64,000 nt of DNA from Actinoallomurus purpureus (GCF_024055795.1 NZ_JAMXMY010000026.1:62001-126000); one strand, 5' to 3'. Positions 1 through 8,960 are shown, numbered from the stretch's first letter. Numbers and translations: made by a program. Notes: generated from the letters alone by a model not told the origin.

Positions 1-140
1 GTCGGGCGTTCCGGATGGCCGGGCGGCCGTACGGGAAGCACTCGTCCGGCTGCACGGCTCGTCGCCGAGGCCTTCCGCGTGGACAGCGTCCGTGACATAG
101 TCGTCGATCTTCTCGCTGGGGATGCCAGCGGCCTGGGTCT

Positions 141-194
141 GGCGTTCTTGCCGGACTTCTGGTCGGCGAAGATCCGGATGCACTCGGCCTCGTG
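141..194 (-). pseudogene. Possible serine-recombinase fragment
   Basis: Read on the minus strand, this short stretch encodes IRIFADQKSGKNA. That resembles the segment after the catalytic N-terminal strand of resolvase/invertase-family serine recombinases (typically a R-I-F/Y-x-D-x-x-S-G pattern). The frame is not kept on either side, and no start or catalytic serine is visible in the window. If real, it is a decayed remnant just beyond the 3' end of the sensor kinase gene. Bases 1-140 show nothing else I can support. The match is short and could be chance. Confidence 0.25.
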
Positions 195-209
195 CCGCTG
201 CGGCGGCGA

Positions 210-1562
210 TCATGCCTCGTCGCCGGGAAGTGTGACGACGAAGGTGGAGCAGCCTGTAACGCGGACGGTGCCGCCCAGCCCGGTGACGAGATCGCGGACG
301 ATGGTGAGCCCGAGCCCGGCGCCGCCGTGCGCGCGGGTGCGGGCGTCATCGAGGCGGACGAAGCGCTCGAAGATCCGCTCGCGATCCTCGGGCGGGACGC
401 CTGGACCGTCGTCGGTGACGGTCAGTGTGACGCTGCTGTCGGTGACGGCGACGGTCGCCGCCACCTTCGTACGGGCGTGCCGGGCGGCGTTGTCGAGGAG
501 GTTGCGCACGATCCGGGCGAGTCGGATCTCGCTCTCGCGTACGAGGGCGGGGCGTGTCGTGTGCGCGGTGAACGCGGGGCCATCACCGGTGTGGGCGCGT
601 TCGGCCACTTGCTCCTCGACGATGCCGGCGAGGTCCGAGGTCGTCAGTTTCACCTGGGCGGGCGAGGCGAGCAGGAGGAGATCCTCGGCTAGGCGCTGCA
701 GGCGGTCGACGTCGGCCAGTGCCGTGGCGACCGTGATGGGCCAATCCGTTCGCTCCGGGTAGGCCAGCGCGATCTCCAGCGAGTTACGGAGGCCCGCGAG
801 CGGTGTCCGCAGCTCGTGGGAGGCGTCGGCGACGAAGCGTTGCTGCCGGTGGTGGGCGTGTTCGAGCCGGTCGAGGGTCTCGTTGGTGGTCCGGGCGAGG
901 CTGGTGATCTCGTCGTCGGTGGCCGGTACGGGGACCCGCTGGTCGAGCGCGTGGGCGCTGATGTCGGCCATCTTCGCCCGGATGGCCTCCACCGGCCGCA
1001 GGGCCCGGCCGGTGACGAACCAGGCGATAAGGCCGACGAACGGCACGGCGACCGGCAGGCCCCAGCCGAGCAGGCGATCGATCGTGGCGACGGCCGTGTT
1101 GGCGTCGGCCGGCGAGACGAGCACGTACACCGTCAGGCGCTGTGCCGGTTGGCCGCCGCTGCCGGTCAGCATCTTGATCCAGTCCGGCGGCAGCACGTTG
1201 GTGGTGCCGACGACGAACCGGCCCTTTCCACGGACCGTATGGATGCCCCACCCGACCCTCGGCGGGAACCCGGGCAGGGGCCGGTCCAGATCGCCTTCGA
1301 AGACCGGACCGGCCGCCATGGAGCGCCGCCCATCGGTGCGGACGACGACAAATGAGAAGTCGGTGCCGCGCGGTCTGGCCCCCGATTCGAGAACGGAGGT
1401 CACCGAGAAGGCGTCGCGCGTCGCCGTCTCTCGCGCTGCGGTCAGCCACTGGTTGCGGACGACGTCGCGGACCCACCAGCCGCCGGCGCCGAAAACGACG
1501 GCGGCCGCGAGCGCCGCGCTCAGCGCGGCTCGTGCCCGCACCGATCTGAGCCGCCTAACCAT
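210..1562 (-). CDS. Two-component sensor histidine kinase (HAMP-HisKA-HATPase)
   Basis: Membrane sensor kinase of 450 residues that would autophosphorylate and pass phosphate to the response regulator encoded just upstream. Visible order: TM helix at about 13-30, extracytoplasmic region of about 130 residues, second TM at about 165-185 (WGLPVAVPFVGLIAWFVTG), HAMP, HisKA with the phospho-accepting histidine in VADASHELRTPLAG, then an HATPase domain with an N-box (LLDNAARHA) and G-boxes (DDGPGV, GAGLGLTIV). Length and order are normal for OmpR-partner kinases. The ATG overlaps the regulator's stop by 8 bases (ATGGTTAG), so the two are translationally coupled. The extracytoplasmic part has no recognisable ligand domain, so the signal is unknown. 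Confidence 0.93.
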   Translation of the reverse strand: MVRRLRSVRARAALSAALAAAVVFGAGGWWVRDVVRNQWLTAARETATRDAFSVTSVLESGARPRGTDFSFVVVRTDGRRSMAAGPVFEGDLDRPLPGFPPRVGWGIHTVRGKGRFVVGTTNVLPPDWIKMLTGSGGQPAQRLTVYVLVSPADANTAVATIDRLLGWGLPVAVPFVGLIAWFVTGRALRPVEAIRAKMADISAHALDQRVPVPATDDEITSLARTTNETLDRLEHAHHRQQRFVADASHELRTPLAGLRNSLEIALAYPERTDWPITVATALADVDRLQRLAEDLLLLASPAQVKLTTSDLAGIVEEQVAERAHTGDGPAFTAHTTRPALVRESEIRLARIVRNLLDNAARHARTKVAATVAVTDSSVTLTVTDDGPGVPPEDRERIFERFVRLDDARTRAHGGAGLGLTIVRDLVTGLGGTVRVTGCSTFVVTLPGDEA

Positions 1563-2226
1563 GGGTGGTCGCCAGCCGATAGCCGGCGCCGCGCACGGTC
1601 TGGATCGTCGCCGACCCGGACGGGAGCTTGCGGCGCAGGGTGCGGACGTAGACCTCGACGATGTTCACGTCGCCGTCGAACGCCTGGTCCCAGACTTCGT
1701 CGATGATGTCGATCTTCGCGACCACCTCGTCCGGCCGGCGCGCCAGGCACTCCAGCACCGCGAACTCCTTCGCGGTGAGCCGTATCTCTGTCGCGCCGTG
1801 ACGACATCGGCGGGCGGCGAGGTCGAGCCGCAAGTCGCCGGCGGTCAGGACCGACGGGCGGGTCGCGCCGCCGCGGCGCAGCAGCGCGCGCAGCCGGGCG
1901 ATGAGGACGACGTAGGAGAACGGCTTGCAGATGTAGTCATCAGCGCCGGTGTCGAGCGCCTCCGCCTCGTCATACTCGCCGTTCTTCGCGGTCAGCATGA
2001 GAATCGGCACCGTGCTGCCGCTCCGGCGCAGCCGCTCGCAGACGGCGAAGCCATTGAGCCCGGGCAGCATGATGTCCAGGACGACCGCGGTGTAGGGGTG
2101 GGTAAGGGCAAGGCTCAGCCCCTCCCGGCCGTCATGGGCGACGTCGACCGCATACCCCTCGGCCCGCAGGCCATGGGTCAGCGTGGTCGTAAGCCGTTCG
2201 TCGTCTTCCACCAGCAACAACCGCAT
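1555..2226 (-). CDS. OmpR/PhoB-family response regulator
   Basis: DNA-binding response regulator of 223 residues, partner of the kinase immediately downstream. The receiver domain (about 1-115) has the acidic pair in LLLVEDDERL, phospho-acceptor Asp in VVLDIMLPGLNG, Thr in MLTAKN and Lys in ICKPFSY. The C-terminal winged helix (about 130-223) includes RLTAKEFAVLECL and VRTLRRKL. I chose the ATG at 2226 because the family begins MRLLLVEDD; an in-frame upstream ATG at 2253 would add nine residues with no domain. The gene diverges from the DUF2079 gene, and the region between them carries phased repeats that may be its own binding site. Confidence 0.93.
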   Translation of the reverse strand: MRLLLVEDDERLTTTLTHGLRAEGYAVDVAHDGREGLSLALTHPYTAVVLDIMLPGLNGFAVCERLRRSGSTVPILMLTAKNGEYDEAEALDTGADDYICKPFSYVVLIARLRALLRRGGATRPSVLTAGDLRLDLAARRCRHGATEIRLTAKEFAVLECLARRPDEVVAKIDIIDEVWDQAFDGDVNIVEVYVRTLRRKLPSGSATIQTVRGAGYRLATTHG

Positions 2227-2259
2227 CGGGACATTATGGCGGCATGGCGCCACACATTC

Positions 2260-2296
2260 CTGAAATCGGCTTCAGGTTGCTTCAGCGGGCATTCAG
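2260..2296. promoter_or_regulatory. Phased TTCAG repeats, candidate response-regulator operator
   Basis: In the gap between the divergent regulator and DUF2079 gene, TTCAG occurs at 2271, 2281 and 2292, spaced 10 and 11 bases, with an inverted CTGAA at 2260. OmpR/PhoB-type regulators bind tandem direct repeats about one helical turn apart, so this is a plausible site for the adjacent regulator, controlling both directions. The binding assignment is inference. Confidence 0.5.
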
Positions 2297-2320
2297 CTCT
2301 GGTCGGCCAGTCTGCCCGCC

Positions 2321-3640
2321 ATGTCATCATCTCCGCGGCTACTCGCCTGCCTACTCTTCGCCGCCTATTCCGCGCTTTCGGTGAACCGTCATCGTCAGAT
2401 GCGGAGCACCGGATATGATCTAGGAATCTTCGAGCAGGCGGTCCGCTCGTATGCCCATCTGCGCCCGCCGGTTGCCGATCTGAAAGGGCCCGGTTTCAAT
2501 CTGCTGGGCGACCATTTTCATCCGGTTCTCATCCTCACTGCGCCGTTCTACCGGATATTCCCGAGCCCGGTCACATTGCTGGTCCTTCAGGCGGCGCTGC
2601 TCGCGCTGTCGGCGGTGCCGGTGACGCGCCTTGCGATCGACTTTTGCGGTCACCGCGCGGGTGTCTGCCTCGGCCTGGCGTACGGCCTGTCGTGGGGAAT
2701 TCAGCAGGCCGTCGTGTTCGATTTTCACGAGATCGCCTTCGCGGTGCCGCTGCTCGCACGCAGCGTGGAACTGCTCGCCCGGCGCCGCTGGCGCGCCGCC
2801 GCCGGCTGGGCGCTGCCGCTCCTGCTGGTAAAGGAGGACCAGGCGTTCATCGTCGCGGCGATCGGCGTGTATATCTTCTGGCAGGGCCACCGCCGCCTCG
2901 GCGCACTCGTCGCCGCGGTCGCGGTGGCGGTCGGCGCGCTCGCCGTCCTCATTATCATCCCGGCGTTCAACTCGCACCATTCCTATCCGTACGGCAAGAC
3001 CGCAGGATCCATTTCCTCTTTGCCAGTACCGGCGACAAAGGAAGAGACAATACTGGCATTGCTCGCGCCTACTCTGTTCCTCGCGCTGCGCTCTCCGCTA
3101 GTGCTACTCGCAACTCCATCTTTGCTCGCACGATTCTGGACATCCAATCCGATCTTCTGGGGTACCCGGTTCCATTACAACGCCGTGCTGATGCCAATAA
3201 TTTTCATCGCCTTCGCCGACGGCCTGGCCCGGATGCGCGCAAGCGACCGCGTCGCCGTACTGCGGGGCGCCCGTGTCGCACCGATCCTGGCCCTCATCAT
3301 CGCGATGTGCGTTCCACAACCACTTTGGAGTGTGCTCAACCCCGCCTCCTGGCGGGTACCGGAACGGGTCAGGACCGCTGAAGCACTGTTGAGGATCATC
3401 CCCGACGGAGCGGACGTGGCGACCGCCAACCGCATCGCACCACAGCTCACCGGCCGCTGCCGGGTGTTCCGCTTCCTCAGCGAGCCGAGCCCGTGGTTCC
3501 GCCCCGAATGGGTCGTAACCACCGGCGCGCCGTACGAGCGGTCGATGATCGCGGATCTGCCCTCACTGGGCTACAGCGTTGTGGCCCGGGCCACCGGCAT
3601 CACTATCTACCGCCGGACCAGCGTCACTGCCACCCGTTGA
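2321..3640 (+). CDS. DUF2079 polytopic membrane protein
   Basis: Predicted integral membrane protein of 439 residues with many hydrophobic segments (for example about 75-95, 110-135, 165-180, 190-215, 245-270, 320-340). The N-terminal pattern YDLGIFEQAVRSYAHLRPP, followed by GDHFHPVLILTAPFYR, is characteristic of DUF2079, a membrane family whose biochemical role is not established. It resembles polyprenyl-phosphate-sugar-dependent glycosyltransferases in overall architecture, but that is inference. Divergent from the two-component pair, which suggests control by it. Its last 17 bases overlap the convergent small gene at 3624. GC content falls along the gene. Confidence 0.85.
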   Translation: MSSSPRLLACLLFAAYSALSVNRHRQMRSTGYDLGIFEQAVRSYAHLRPPVADLKGPGFNLLGDHFHPVLILTAPFYRIFPSPVTLLVLQAALLALSAVPVTRLAIDFCGHRAGVCLGLAYGLSWGIQQAVVFDFHEIAFAVPLLARSVELLARRRWRAAAGWALPLLLVKEDQAFIVAAIGVYIFWQGHRRLGALVAAVAVAVGALAVLIIIPAFNSHHSYPYGKTAGSISSLPVPATKEETILALLAPTLFLALRSPLVLLATPSLLARFWTSNPIFWGTRFHYNAVLMPIIFIAFADGLARMRASDRVAVLRGARVAPILALIIAMCVPQPLWSVLNPASWRVPERVRTAEALLRIIPDGADVATANRIAPQLTGRCRVFRFLSEPSPWFRPEWVVTTGAPYERSMIADLPSLGYSVVARATGITIYRRTSVTATR

Positions 3641-4004
3641 AGAAGTCCTCTGGGAGGTCCGGCAACGCGCGCCGCAGCGCGGCAATGGGATCGGTGGTGA
3701 ACAACGCGGTATTCGCCGGGTCGGCTTCGAGCCAGCGCATCACCGCATCGTTACGACCGATGAGCTGCTGCATCCCGATGCGGATCCGCTCGGCTCGCTG
3801 GGGATCGCGCTTTGCGATGTCTGCGAGCACCCCGTCATTGGTCACCCCGAGCGTTGTCCCGGCCGCTGCGGGCAGGAAGGTCATCGTTGTGGTGACACCC
3901 CCGAGTTGCGCGTCGGCGCGCCGCAACTGGACGAATCGCCGGCCTGGAGAGGCGGTCACGGGTGCGCCCCCCTTGGTCGGTGATGAACGGGTCGGATGCT
4001 TCAT
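3624..4004 (-). CDS. Small hypothetical protein, last gene of the TULIP operon
   Basis: 126 residues with no recognised domain. The N-terminal third is basic and Ser/Thr/Pro-rich. The C-terminal half looks helical and acidic/basic mixed (RDPQRAERIRIGMQQLIG, then AVMRWLEADPANTALF) and ends in a hydrophobic-acidic motif LPDLPEDFFNGW. A strong GGAGG stands ahead of the ATG. It lies 34 bases after the third TULIP gene on the same strand, so it is probably co-transcribed and may serve the TULIP proteins. The 3' end overlaps DUF2079 convergently by 17 bases. No signal peptide or membrane helix is visible. Function unknown. Confidence 0.7.
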   Translation of the reverse strand: MKHPTRSSPTKGGAPVTASPGRRFVQLRRADAQLGGVTTTMTFLPAAAGTTLGVTNDGVLADIAKRDPQRAERIRIGMQQLIGRNDAVMRWLEADPANTALFTTDPIAALRRALPDLPEDFFNGWQ

Positions 4005-4038
4005 GTCCGGACCTCCGTGGGTAGCTGGTGATCGTGGG

Positions 4039-5454
4039 TCAGGCGAAGAGCGGGTCGCCGCCGAGCTGGAGCGACACGTTCAGGCCGGCGTAGTCCAGGC
4101 TGAAACCCGAGCTGGCGGTCCACACGATCGGGTCGACGGCGTTGGCCAGCAACAGGTCGATCGCCGGTGAGTCGTCGCCGTTGAGCTTCTCGATCAGTGC
4201 CGGTGTGATCTGTGAGGCCCCCAGGATGAGCCCGATCACCAGCCCACCGACGACGAGCGCCGCGCCGTCGGTCAGGACGGCGAGGATTCCCAGGGCGAGG
4301 GTTCCGACCAGCATGATGATGAATTGGGTGAGGATGGACCCTGGGCTCTGGTGGATGCTGTGGACGATGTCGGGCTGTTGCGTGGCGGTGAACGACAGCG
4401 TCTGTCCGTTGGACGACGTCCCGAGGGTGATCGTGTACCAGTTGGTGGCCTGACACGTCGCGGTGATGCCCTCGACGATATCCGTGGACGTGTAGCTGTT
4501 CAGGATGAGCGTGCTGCCCTCGGCGGTGACGGTCAGGTTCGTCAGACTCGGATAGTAGGGGGAGCCGTCCTGCACCACCGGCGCGAGCGGTATCGACGTG
4601 CCCTCGGTGAGATAGAGCTCGGTGGCGTCGGAGTTGAGCAGAAAATTTCCGTCGGTCAATCCTGGATAGGCCAGCATGATCGCCGGCCGCACGAGGTCGT
4701 TCAGCATCCGCGCCTGGGAGACGACGAAGCCGGCGACGCTGCCGGACGGAATGGCGGCCTGGCTCACCTGCTCGGGTAGTTGGTCGCCGGTACGCGTCCC
4801 CGTCATGCAGAGAACCCCCAGGACGCTGTCCTGCAAGGAGTCTCCGTCGAGATAGGCGTAGTCGGTGTAGTTGGGCGTCACGAAGCCCCACTGCCCCGTG
4901 TCGACGATCGGGTTGAGATCCACGACGGCGAACACGTGCGCGAAGTCGGCGAGGTGGGCCGTCCCCCAGTCCAGGAGCGCCTGCTGGACCAGGGCACCAC
5001 TGACCGTCCCCGGTGGCGGAGTGAGCTGAACGTCGATGATCGACAAAGGCGGTACGGTCGGCGTCGATGCGGTGGGGTTGACGACCAGTGCCTGAGGATT
5101 GCCGGTGAAGGACCCCTCTGCCCCGGTATGCGGAATGTAGTGCAGCTCGACCTCGACCACGGCGTGACCGTCCGGGAAGGTGAGCTGTTTTCCCGTGCTG
5201 GTGTAGGTCAGCACCACCTGGCTGAGCGGCCAGATCATGCGGACCGCCTTGCCGTCACCGCCCTGGCACACCTGCCAGTCACCGAAGTTGCCCGTCACGC
5301 TGAAAGTCGGCTCGGTGATGGAGAAGTCGGGTGGTGATGATTTGTGGTCGATGATGGCCTGGTTCACGTCGGGCACGGGTATCGCGAACGCGGTGTCCCA
5401 GCCATAGGTGTAAACGGCGGCGTCGTCGGTCGCGCCGGCGGCGGGCGCTGTCAT
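4039..5454 (-). CDS. TULIP-family P47-like protein (third in operon)
   Basis: 471 residues starting MTAPAAG. Near the N-terminus is YTYGWDTAFAIPVPDVNQAI, the signature opening of the Clostridium P47/OrfX group of TULIP (tubular lipid-binding) proteins. Beta-rich sequence follows, with repeated WQVCQGGDGKAVRM-type segments. Towards the C-terminus (about 350-400) is a long hydrophobic stretch, IIMLVGTLALGILAVLTDG onward, and the protein ends in a beta tail. The ATG at 5454 was chosen over an in-frame upstream start at 5592 because the upstream stretch overlaps the previous gene and is arginine-rich; the stop and start share one base (TGATG). P47/OrfX proteins in clostridia accompany neurotoxin genes. 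No toxin gene is visible here. Ligand unknown. Confidence 0.85.
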   Translation of the reverse strand: MTAPAAGATDDAAVYTYGWDTAFAIPVPDVNQAIIDHKSSPPDFSITEPTFSVTGNFGDWQVCQGGDGKAVRMIWPLSQVVLTYTSTGKQLTFPDGHAVVEVELHYIPHTGAEGSFTGNPQALVVNPTASTPTVPPLSIIDVQLTPPPGTVSGALVQQALLDWGTAHLADFAHVFAVVDLNPIVDTGQWGFVTPNYTDYAYLDGDSLQDSVLGVLCMTGTRTGDQLPEQVSQAAIPSGSVAGFVVSQARMLNDLVRPAIMLAYPGLTDGNFLLNSDATELYLTEGTSIPLAPVVQDGSPYYPSLTNLTVTAEGSTLILNSYTSTDIVEGITATCQATNWYTITLGTSSNGQTLSFTATQQPDIVHSIHQSPGSILTQFIIMLVGTLALGILAVLTDGAALVVGGLVIGLILGASQITPALIEKLNGDDSPAIDLLLANAVDPIVWTASSGFSLDYAGLNVSLQLGGDPLFA

Positions 5455-7586
5455 CACTGGTCGACCGTCAGGCCGATTTGGAGCGACCCCGCCAGCGACG
5501 CGCTCTGCAGCGTGTAGCCGGAGACGCTCGGCCAGGTATAGGGCACGATCGCCGCATTCGCGAAGTCGTCGAAACCGGGGACGTTCTGCCATTGCTTGGT
5601 CACCGCGTTCTCGATGATCGCGGAGATCGCCTGGTCACCACCCACCACAGCGCCGGAGAGGGCGGCCAACGTCGCCACGAACTTCCACATCGGAGTGCCG
5701 AACGCATTCTTGATGTTGGTCAGTTTTCCACTGCTCTGATCGGCGGCGTTACTACCCGCCTCCAGGGCGTCCTGCTCGGTCGCTTCAGGGTTTTCATTCA
5801 GGACCTGACTGAACGTCTTCATCTCGATCATGCCCTGGCCGGCGTCCTCGCTCAGCTCGGTGATCTCTGTGCCGGCCTGCAGGCCCTCGATGATCGGACC
5901 GGCGATGGCGACGAGGGAGAGCACGGCGGTCACCGCACCTTCGACGATCTCGCGGGTGATCGCCGACTGGGTCTTCGTCACGTTCACGACGAGACTCTTC
6001 TGAGTGACCGGATCGGCCCAGAAGACCTGATTGCCGTCCAACGTCTGCAGCTCGAGCGTGACCTGCTCGGTGTAGTCGGCGTGGACGTCGTAGCTGGAGC
6101 TGTAGGGATAGACCAGGTCGGTGAACTCGATCTCGATGTAGGAATGCACCAGGGTCATCGTGAAATTGCCCTTGGCGATGGTCACCACGGTCGCCAGGTA
6201 CACGTCGATGTTGCTGCCGTCCAGGTTGAGGATGTACTCGTACGCCGAACCGTCCTGGGTGCTGAGCAACCATTGACTGCCCGCATCGGTCACCGAGACG
6301 GAATACCCCTGGACCATGACGCCGATCATTGTGAGATCGTTGACCAGATCGTCAGGCAGGATGCCCTGGTCGAGCTGTGCCGAGTAGCCGTTGTCGGGGA
6401 CCGAGCCCTGCTGGTTGTTGTCCATCATGAACTTGCCCCACACGAGATCCGTGTTGTTTCTCACCGTGAGGCCGTCGTTGTCGATGTCGAAGCTGCTCGC
6501 CGGGGCGTTGTTGAAGATCGCCATGGCGCCCGGAAGCATCATGTTCTGCATGAACATCGGTCCGCTGATGAGAAAGCCGGCTTGCGCGGGGGCGGCAGGT
6601 ATGGCGTAAGGAGAGACCTGATGGTTGTCGGACGGCGGGTTCCCGAGAGCCATCGTCAGCACCCCGAACACGCTCGAGTCCATGGTGCCTTGGTCGGTGA
6701 CGGCATAACTCGTGGCCGTCGGCTTCATCCAGGCGTACTTGTCGTCGGCGGACACGAGGGGGGTGAGGTCGAGTGATGCGAAGACGTGGTTGAACTCGGC
6801 GATGTTCGCGTTGAACCAGGTGCTCAGCAGGTCAGGCAGGACGGCGGCGGCAATCCCGGTGGCCGGGTTGTTCACGATCGTGATGATGCTGACGGCGGGT
6901 TCGTCTTCAGAGGCAGCCGCTTGAAGAGCCTGGAGATCGTTCAGCCATGCCTTCTCGAACTGGTAGACGTTCAGGAATTCGTTGTTGTACTTGTCCGTGG
7001 AGTGGAAGATGTAGAAGCTCGGGGTGCCATCGGTGATGAGCCACTCCTCGCCCGCGGTCTGGACCCGCGCGACGGCGTCGGACGAGAGCGGCATGTTGTT
7101 GGCCGAGAACTCCTGCTGCAGCGTGCTGTCGATCGTGTTGTTGTCGAGGTCGGCCTTGATCGTGTCCACCTTGGCCTGGTCGCTGATGACGAAGGAGAAC
7201 TGGTCAGGATCGGGCACCCATTCCATCCCGATCTCGATGACGATCTCACAGTTCTTGCCGTCGAACTGGATCGTTCCATCGCCTCCGGCGTTGTAGACAC
7301 CGGACACCACGGGGCAGGCCATGCGGATGTTCTTACCGTCTCCACCAACGGTGAACTGCCAGGGACCGAGCACGGCGTTGATGTTGTAGGTGGGGTCGTC
7401 GCTGGCCTGCTGCACCAGGTTCTTCGCACCGGAATTCACATTGGGCCATGCCTCGGTTATGGCGGTGTTGGCGTTGGTGAAGTTGATGGCGAAGGCCGTG
7501 TCCCAGCCGTAGGTGTCGGCATCGTTACCGTTGCCGTTACCGGTAGCGGCGCGGGCCCCGACCGGCGATCTGGAATCTTTACTCAT
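5454..7586 (-). CDS. TULIP-family P47-like protein, long form (second in operon)
   Basis: 710 residues. After a short Gly/Asn-rich leader comes DTYGWDTAFAINFTNANTAI, matching the P47-type opening seen in both neighbours, then INAVLGPWQFTVGGDGKNIRM, parallel to the third protein's GNFGDWQVCQGGDGKAVRM. The middle is rich in Asn, Asp and Ser with beta-strand character. At about 545-570 and 645-670 are hydrophobic helices (REIVEGAVTAVLSLVAIAG; FVATLAALSGAVVGG). The C-terminus (GYTLQSASLAGSLQIGL) resembles that of the third protein (GFSLDYAGLNVSLQLGG). There is no signal peptide. A gap of nine bases separates it from the first gene and it is coupled by TGATG to the third. Probably a lipid- or hydrophobe-binding partner in a complex; no activity is established. 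Confidence 0.85.
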   Translation of the reverse strand: MSKDSRSPVGARAATGNGNGNDADTYGWDTAFAINFTNANTAITEAWPNVNSGAKNLVQQASDDPTYNINAVLGPWQFTVGGDGKNIRMACPVVSGVYNAGGDGTIQFDGKNCEIVIEIGMEWVPDPDQFSFVISDQAKVDTIKADLDNNTIDSTLQQEFSANNMPLSSDAVARVQTAGEEWLITDGTPSFYIFHSTDKYNNEFLNVYQFEKAWLNDLQALQAAASEDEPAVSIITIVNNPATGIAAAVLPDLLSTWFNANIAEFNHVFASLDLTPLVSADDKYAWMKPTATSYAVTDQGTMDSSVFGVLTMALGNPPSDNHQVSPYAIPAAPAQAGFLISGPMFMQNMMLPGAMAIFNNAPASSFDIDNDGLTVRNNTDLVWGKFMMDNNQQGSVPDNGYSAQLDQGILPDDLVNDLTMIGVMVQGYSVSVTDAGSQWLLSTQDGSAYEYILNLDGSNIDVYLATVVTIAKGNFTMTLVHSYIEIEFTDLVYPYSSSYDVHADYTEQVTLELQTLDGNQVFWADPVTQKSLVVNVTKTQSAITREIVEGAVTAVLSLVAIAGPIIEGLQAGTEITELSEDAGQGMIEMKTFSQVLNENPEATEQDALEAGSNAADQSSGKLTNIKNAFGTPMWKFVATLAALSGAVVGGDQAISAIIENAVTKQWQNVPGFDDFANAAIVPYTWPSVSGYTLQSASLAGSLQIGLTVDQ

Positions 7587-7595
7587 GATGCTCCC

Positions 7596-8960
7596 TCATC
7601 CTTGATTCTGCGAGTTCGGAACCTTGAGGTTGCCGGCGATGAAGACCGCTTCGCTCATACCCACGGTGGACGGGGTGAGAGTCTGGCCACCCTTGGTCCA
7701 GTCAATGACCTGGCCAAGGTTCATCACGGCACCGCCGGTGGCCTTCTGGATGTTGGCGTTGATGGTGGACATACCGACGTTCTGCGCCTGGTCGGCGAAC
7801 TTTTCGACAAGGGCCTGGATGGCCGCATAAAGCTCGTCGTCGGTAAAGATTCCGGCAACGACGAGAAGAGCCCAGTCATACCAATGGATGGTGGTGTTCT
7901 GTTGCTCCACAGGGTTTGGATCGACGGCGAAGGTAATGTCCGTGCCGTCATAGCTCAGCGGATTGACCGTGGTCAGCGTCCAGTTGTAGCTGGCATCCGG
8001 CAGATCGGCGAGCCCGAACAGGAACGTCAGCGGGCCGCCACCTGATGAGCTCGTGGCCAGACCGTCTCCGGCGGCGCTCGGGGTGAGCGAGTAGGAGGTG
8101 ACCGCGACCGTATCGACGTTGAAGTCCCCGCTGTTGGTGATCGATGACGACCCGTCCGTGGTGGTCTGCTGAAACGTCCCACCGGGGAACGTCGACTGGA
8201 CTGCCGGCAGCACGACGTGCGCGAAGAACGTCGGCTGCGAGATCAGTACCACGCTGTTCGCCGAGGGTTGCAGGGCCGATGAGTCGAAGGCGGGTTGGGA
8301 CGGAAAGGCATCGCCGTCGTTCAACATGCACAAGAAGCACAGCGCACCGTCGCTGCCATCGCCTTGAGAGACGAAGTACTGCCATTCGCCCGGACTGAGC
8401 CACGACGCCAGCTCCGGCGGCGTCGGGTTCACGTTGGCGAAGACGTAGGCGACGTTGTCCCGGTTCGCGAACAGCGCGTCGGCCATCAACCCCGACAGGA
8501 TCCCCGTGCCCACCGTGTCCAGCCGGTTATCGGGATCGTTGATCTTTAGCGTTGCGACGTAGCCGGGGTTGTTCTGGTCGGCACTGGGATCAGGATTGAA
8601 GGTCAATTGCGTCTGGTCGCCACTTCCCTTTTCCACCTGCTGGTCGCCCGCTCCGACCCAGCCGAGTGTGATCTGCAGTTCGGGTGTCACACCACTGAGG
8701 TCGTAGCTGCCGGTGATCGCTCCGCCCGTCAGCGCGAGCGATCCCTGACTGATGGGAACGTTGAGGTTGATCAAGGAATTCTGCCCGCCCACCATCTGCC
8801 AGGGCGCGAGCCGAGCATTCAACGTGATCGTCGACCCACTATCCTTGTCCACCGCTGAATAGTCAATGGTCTGGTCGACGTTCTCGAGATTTCCGGCCAG
8901 GATCTCGTTGACCGTGTCGACGTTCAACGAGAAAACGTAGTCATAGCCGTAGGTTTTCAT
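7596..8960 (-). CDS. TULIP-family P47-like protein (first in operon)
   Basis: 454 residues beginning MKTYGYDYVFSLNVDTVNEIL, a clear variant of the TYGWD opening of P47/OrfX-type TULIP proteins. LAPWQMVGGQNSLINLNVPIS follows, equivalent to the WQ-x-GG-x-GK-x-IRM segment of the other two. The middle is beta-rich and Asp/Asn/Ser-rich. A hydrophobic patch WYDWALLVVAGIF lies near 365-378, followed by a helical region and a conserved-looking tail. It is the promoter-proximal gene of a four-gene minus-strand operon. GGAGG lies nine bases before the ATG. Having three divergent paralogues in one operon parallels the P47-orfX arrangement and suggests hetero-oligomers, but that is inference. Confidence 0.82.
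   Translation of the reverse strand: MKTYGYDYVFSLNVDTVNEILAGNLENVDQTIDYSAVDKDSGSTITLNARLAPWQMVGGQNSLINLNVPISQGSLALTGGAITGSYDLSGVTPELQITLGWVGAGDQQVEKGSGDQTQLTFNPDPSADQNNPGYVATLKINDPDNRLDTVGTGILSGLMADALFANRDNVAYVFANVNPTPPELASWLSPGEWQYFVSQGDGSDGALCFLCMLNDGDAFPSQPAFDSSALQPSANSVVLISQPTFFAHVVLPAVQSTFPGGTFQQTTTDGSSSITNSGDFNVDTVAVTSYSLTPSAAGDGLATSSSGGGPLTFLFGLADLPDASYNWTLTTVNPLSYDGTDITFAVDPNPVEQQNTTIHWYDWALLVVAGIFTDDELYAAIQALVEKFADQAQNVGMSTINANIQKATGGAVMNLGQVIDWTKGGQTLTPSTVGMSEAVFIAGNLKVPNSQNQG

Noticed and set aside
883-2418. Long plus-strand open frame (511 codons) opposite the two-component genes
   Set aside because: It is antisense to two clear family members, has no domain, and its composition is the Arg/Pro/Ala mirror expected in high-GC DNA.
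3624-8960. A botulinum-like neurotoxin/NTNH locus
   Set aside because: P47-like TULIP proteins are present but no HExxH neurotoxin, NTNH or haemagglutinin gene lies on either side.
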